A DNA stretch of 64,000 nucleotides from Odobenus rosmarus divergens (Eukaryota; Chordata; Mammalia; Carnivora; Odobenidae), in NCBI RefSeq assembly GCF_000321225.1, contig NW_004450287.1, positions 587,907 to 651,906 of the forward strand, written 5' to 3'. Positions 59,115 through 64,000 of this stretch are shown in pieces (position 1 is the first letter of the stretch; each line of letters begins with the position of its first letter). A program made the position numbers and the translations under genes. Under the pieces are notes generated by a model. The model was not told where the DNA came from, did no database searches, and saw only the letters and a program-made list of their open reading frames with translations.

Positions 59115-61329
59115 AATAGCAGATAATGAGAAAAACTCAAAGATTAGAAGACCCCAGATTAAATTTTCTGAGCTAGAAAATACTTTTTGTTTTGATCTTT
59201 GTAGCTGAAAAATCTTCCTATGTCAGAAAAACATATGAAATACAATTTCAGTTTTCACTGAAGAGTGAGGTTCTCCAAGCATCTGACAAGTATTTCTTTA
59301 CATGTATGTTTATTATTATATTTGATCAACTACTGTTATCATTGATGTGGATTTTAAAAGGAGGAAACTGAGCTACTAACCCAAGTCTATGTACAGGAAG
59401 TTGCCTTAAAAAATGTTTAGCAGGGTTTTTTTGTTGTTGTTGTTATTTATAGCTTTCTTCTTATAGTAAAGCTAAATTAACTAACAGTTACAGTCCATCA
59501 AGACTGCTACCAGCAGATATAAGTAACTAACTACAACAGTAAGGGTGTGTTGCATTCAAAGCAGTTCAAGTTCTCTTGTAGGTACAGGTCCTAGGTTGTC
59601 ATACAGAGATGCTGTGACTTGCTTAGAATAGAAAGTCAGTGACTGAGCTGAGATTGAAACTTAGAGATGAAAATTCAACATCATGGTTCAGAATGTTGCT
59701 GGTGTTTCCAGGTAACGTATTTAATTTGAAGGATATTGTTAAAAGGAAAGAACAACCCAGAGATTATCAAAATTAACTGGGTATTCTCATAAAACTCCCT
59801 GAGTTAGCTAATTACAAATTCTGGTAAAATTCCTACACTGTGACGATGATAAATTATCAACAATTACACATTTATACAACTGAATTGAACTAGAAATTGG
59901 CCTCATGGCTAAAAGACATTTACAAATATAATCATCCAGCATCATGACACCAGGAAAAATCTTCTTTGAAAGCCTTTAAAATCAGTATTCCTTCACATGT
60001 CTGGTATTACTTCTTACAATTTTCAAGGCAAAAATCATTATATAGATTATGTCCTGGTAGTAGGGTTTTAATTAGAAGAGAATATAACTGATTAACAGAA
60101 AGTACCAACTTAAAAAAATCATTAATTGATTTTATTCTATTGGCTTGTGCCAACTTAATTAGTGCTCGTTAGAAGACTTGTTGATTCTCCTCCAAGAACC
60201 TCTAGCCAGTTCATATGTGTCAATGATTACCTTAATGAGGACGTGCATATAACCAAAACTCAATCCAACTAGCTAAAACACAAAGTGGGTATGTGATTAA
60301 AATATCTAGGAAAGGTTACAGCTTCAAAAACACCTGGATCCAGATCAAGCAGTACGGTCAGATAAACCTTTTTATATCATCATCAATCTCTTCCTGCCTC
60401 TAATTGGTTTCAAGACCAAGAAAGTTTAGTTTCCAACAGTCACTCCCAATTTATTTTCCTCACAAATTAGCCACTGGAGCAGAAAGAGTGCTTTTCTTTC
60501 CCAGTAGTTCTAACAAAAGTCCTGGGATTGAGCCTCAGTGTCCTGTCCTGGGTCACACGCCCAACCCTGCGCCCGTCCTCGTGGAGGAGGGGATGCGGCA
60601 CTTTGATTGGCTAGTCTGGGTCACATGACCTGCAGAGGCATTGAGGTAAGAATCCTGCAGAGAAATGTGGAGGAGTAGAGCCCTAAAAGAAAATTGAGGT
60701 GTTGTTATCTAAAAAGGGGAAATGGAATTTAGACAAGCAGAATGAGAGATAGCCACAATTTTTATCTGTAGAGGTTTAGCGTTAGTATAACAATTACAAT
60801 AACTATTTAGCTCACACACTATTCAATTGGTAATTCTCCTAGCCCTGCCAACATGAAAAAAGCAATCCCTGCAGCTATATAGAATAGAGCTAGCCAAGAG
60901 AAATATAATGGGAGCCACATATGTATTTTAAATTTTTCTAGCAGTCACATTTTAAGAAGTAAAGAGTAACATGAAACAGCCCTAGGTGGCTAGTAGCTAC
61001 TGAGTTGGACATACAAATAATTAGACCAGAAAGATTTTAGTGAACCATGGAGGAATTTTAGGCCTAACTTTTTCAAATTGGTACCAGGTAATTATTCAGT
61101 TCAACTTTACTATTTTTTTACATATTTTCTAAGAATTACATTGATATAGAAACTCAGAAAGTTAAAAAGAAACTGCCGTGCTATGATTTCAATCTTTACG
61201 TTATCAGAACAAACCCAGGTGAAGTTTAGGACCTACTGGAAGTAATAGGCTCTTCTAAATCTCACACTTTCTTCTTTGGCTCCCTCAGCTTTGTGTTAAC
61301 TTGTCAAGTCCTCACTGTGGGGAGGGAAC

Positions 61330-61555
61330 TTCCCTGGGCCCAACGTTCACCTGCTGGTCTCTCTCCTGGTGTTCAAGTTTATTATTTTTTTTTGTTTTGG
61401 TAGCACTTAGCACAATTAGTAAGCATATATTTAGCCTTAATACTCTCCCCCATTAGATTATAAACACCATGAAGGCATGGATTGTGTCTTTTGTTATTAG
61501 TCCCTAGGAATAGTTAGTACTGCAAATATTTTTAAATGAATAAGTAAATGATAAT
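61330..61555 (+). repeat. L2 3' end
   Basis: 'AGATTATAAACACCATGAAG' ... 'GCATGGATTGTGTCTTTTG' ... 'AATAGTTAGTACTGCAAATA' ... 'AAATGAATAAGTAAATG' follows the L2 3' end order. Confidence 0.6.
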
Positions 61556-63639
61556 TTTTAGAGCCAAATGTTAAAGTGGCAATATATCACTTGTTTTGAC
61601 TTTTTATTTCATCTTCACATCCTAAAACAAAATTATAGTCAATACATTTCCAAAGGATATCTTCTGAAAGTGCACTAAATAAATTATACAATCCAAAGAA
61701 TTCTTAGTCTGGGAAAATCACTTGATCAACAGATATATTAAGAATCTACTATTTGACAGGCCCTGTTCTAGCTAATAGAGATGCCTCATCAACCTTATTC
61801 CAATTGGGAAGAAATAGCTAATAAATAAGTATATAATACATCAGATGATACTGAATAAAGCAGGGCAAAGTTAACTGATAGTACTGGAGTGGAAGGCGCT
61901 ATTCATATGGGGTGATCAAAAAAGGCCTCTTAAATATGAGAATATTTGGGGAAAAAAAAGCATGAAGGAAAGTAGTAAGCCTTACAACTCTTCTCTGGGG
62001 GTAGAACTCTCTCTGGGGGTAAAGAGATTAGCAAGTGCAAAGGCCCTGAGGTAGGAGTGTGCTAGGACAGTTTAAGAACACAAAGTTCAGTGTGGATGAA
62101 GCAGAAGGAACAAGGAGGGACTAGTAGGAATTGAGGTCAGAAGGTAGCATTTTAATGACTTTGACTTTGACTTCAACTGAAATGGGAGACCACTGAGGGA
62201 AATAAAACCATTTCACTATTTGATGTGAATCACAGAATCTTTTCAGAAAAATATCTGCTTAAAAAAGCTGGGTGACTAGAAAAAAAATAGTGTTAGATAA
62301 CTAGAGAAGACATGAAAGTGTTCTAGACTAAGAGAATGGTTCTGAACTAAAGATACTCAGAGGTGAGAATGCACAATGTGTGTTTTCAGAGCAGTGGGTA
62401 GACCAGTGTTACTAGTGGACTTGGTTTGGGAGTTGGAGACTAGTGAGATGAGATTGTGAAGGGCCTTGAATCCCAGGTTAGGTCCTCAAACTGTATTACA
62501 GAAAACAGAAAAAAGTCACCAAAGGCTTTCAAAAATAAACAGATGTCCAACCTAGCCCAGGGGTCAGCAACATTTTGCCCTGGGTCCATTTCCTTTCTCA
62601 TAGTTACAAGTTTTTAAAGATTCTGCCTATCAAACATACTATTAATAGTAGTATAATATTAATATAATAATATTAGTAAATTAATATAATAGTATTAATA
62701 AATTCCTTTTGCCATGGTTATAATCAAAGGAATCTATAACTGTCAATATTTTTGATTATCATAAAAAATAAGCATTTTCTCACTAGATTGACTTAATTCT
62801 AACTCAGTGTGAATATAAAAATAGGCATAGACATAAAGGGGAAATATGATTTCTGATAGGACTTCTAAAACATAAAGAAAGCTATGAGCCCCTTTCCCCT
62901 CCATTGGTATCATCAAAAGGCCTGCTTCTGGGAGTTTAGGGAGTTTAGGGACCACATCAGGGAACCAGTGACCTGGGCTATGTTGCAGAGGCCTTCTGGA
63001 TTGACAGCTCGAGGGCTGCCATGGAGTCATGTCCACATGGGCTCAAACTCACTTCGAGATAAATGTTTTGGCAGTGTCCCCAATTCCTCACACCATCTGC
63101 TGACACTATTGCAGCGCAGGCCATCTGGTTACTAGGTTGGACAATCCTCCCTCAGGCTCCTTTGAACCAGAATTAATGCCCCATTGATTGGTTCGGAGAA
63201 GAAATTGGTTACACAAGAAATAAGCCTTTTTCCTGCTTTTCCTCCTCTCTTTGATTATCTCTTGGAATCAGCATTCGCCTCTATAAGAATTATCTCATGA
63301 GGTCAGCTTGAAGCTCATATTTTGAAATCAAAGTTTCCATACTGCAACTGACCCACCCGGGTGAAACACTTTAGTCATCCATCCTTTCAGCCAGCCAGCC
63401 ATTTATTCATTCAACAAACGTTTAACAAGAAACATCAGAGCGAAGCTAACCATATCCCAGTTGGCCCAGGACAACTCCAGCTTAGTCCTGTTTTTTCTGA
63501 TATCAGTATTATCATTTCAATTTCATAAGTGCCCCAGTTTGGACAACAAATTATATGGCCATCATAAGCCAACCATAGTGTTTAAGAGAATCTTTAAAAA
63601 GTACAATAGGTGAGAACATATGTTTAAGACAATACCTGC

Positions 63640-63825
63640 AAGCAAATTCTGGTTCTACCACATAATAGCTGTGTGACCTTGGACAAGTCACTAACCCGTC
63701 TATGTCTTATTTTACCCATCTGTAAAATGAGACTAATAATAGGACCTCTGTTGTGGAGTTAATGTGAGAACCAGAAGACCTATCCTACATGAAGACACAT
63801 GACAAGCACTGTGGGACAATTTGCT
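63640..63825 (-). repeat. MIR
   Basis: Well-preserved antisense MIR core: 'TTCTGGTTCTACCACATAAT', 'AGCTGTGTGACCTTGGACAA', 'CCATCTGTAAAATGAGACTA'. Confidence 0.85.
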
Positions 63826-64000
63826 ATTATTATGCAAAAACACATCTGGTTCCTGTCCATAGAGACTATATAGTCCAGCAAATTCACAATTTTTTAAATT
63901 TTATTTTATTTAAATTCAATTTAAATAAATTGAAATATATCCAAATGATGAAAGGAGACATAAAATAAAGGGCTAGAAGTGTGTTCACTTCCGAAGTAAG

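Larger units (their letters stand above)
29890..64000 (+). other. STMN2: STMN2 gene, 5' part (partial at window end)
   Basis: The window holds the promoter, exons 1-3 and introns 1 (24.9 kb), 2 (2.4 kb) and the start of 3. Joined, the three coding exons give residues 1-96: the membrane-targeting N-terminus, the regulatory phosphorylation region and the first part of the tubulin-binding helix. All splice sites are GT-AG, and the phases (1, 1, 0) agree across junctions. The exons for residues 97-179 were not found and should lie beyond 64000. From memory, the exon spacing agrees with human STMN2. No disabling mutation is visible. Confidence 0.95.
57888..64000 (+). other. STMN2: STMN2 intron 3, 5' part (runs off the window)
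   Basis: Starts with donor GTAACT. I looked for the next stathmin exon (SQEAQVLKQL...) and did not find it, so it must lie beyond 64000. Contents: a pyrimidine tract at 57913-57976; a mixed TG/CA/TA tract at 59041-59114; an old repeat near 60925-61040; an L2 3' end at about 61330-61555; an old repeat near 61735-62200 with 'AAGTGCAAAGGCCCTGAGG'; an AT-only stretch at 62636-62703; and a MIR (-) at 63640-63825. No CAN SINE is seen in this 6 kb. Confidence 0.85.

Noticed and set aside
57888..64000. Search for STMN2 exon 4 (residues from 97 on)
   Set aside because: No segment encoding the expected helix continuation next to an AG acceptor was found, so the gene is partial in this window rather than truncated.
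1..64000. Dog or wolf origin
   Set aside because: The SINE heads here are the arctoid-type 'GCGCCTGGGTGGCTCAGT' form, not the 'ATCCCTGGGTGGCGCAGC' form typical of canids as I remember it. A repeat-library search would settle it.

Overview
The window is mammalian nuclear DNA, most likely from a caniform carnivore outside the dog family (bear, panda, pinniped or mustelid type). The evidence is about twenty tRNA-derived CAN SINEs of the 'GCGCCTGGGTGGCTCAGT...' type, several carnivore-type L1 tails, and older mammalian repeats (MIR, L2, MER5, MaLR). The species call is inference from repeat families. The only protein-coding gene I can support is STMN2 (stathmin-2/SCG10), on the + strand. It is recognised by exact exon translations: exon 1 (30273-30291, coding), exon 2 (55232-55327) and exon 3 (57715-57887) together encode residues 1-96. 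The remaining exons lie beyond 64000.

Layout. 1-28.6 kb is intergenic DNA: repeats and AT-rich sequence with no gene I can support. It includes a nested SINE-in-L1-in-L1 block (9.4-10.6 kb), a MaLR LTR (10.8-11.1 kb) and a recent L1 tail with a perfect 16-bp target-site duplication (20.5-20.8 kb). At 28606-28626 there is an RE1/NRSE element, about 1.67 kb upstream of the start codon, which matches the classical SCG10 silencer. 29.9-30.29 kb holds the promoter-proximal block, 5' UTR and exon 1. 30.8-32.6 kb is a CpG- and GC-rich island inside intron 1. Intron 1 (24.9 kb) contains, 5.4 kb after exon 1, the apparent orthologue of the human TDP-43-repressed cryptic exon 2a (from 35670). It also carries a local 314-bp direct duplication (52.3/54.0 kb). 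Introns 2 and 3 are 2.4 kb and at least 6.1 kb.

Main points of interest. (1) The STMN2 cryptic exon region keeps its 3' splice site and a GU-rich tract here. The early stop that ends the human cryptic peptide is absent, so the exon 1-cryptic exon frame stays open to 35869. The human ATTAAA poly(A) signal appears as ACTAAA. A GTAAGA donor lies directly after the GU tract. (2) The RE1 silencer is retained. (3) The 314-bp intronic duplication is about 98% identical. (4) A 20-kb stretch around the promoter and cryptic exon holds no recognisable CAN SINE.

Comparisons with human or rat sequence are from memory and are marked as such. Repeat boundaries are approximate unless a target-site duplication is given.
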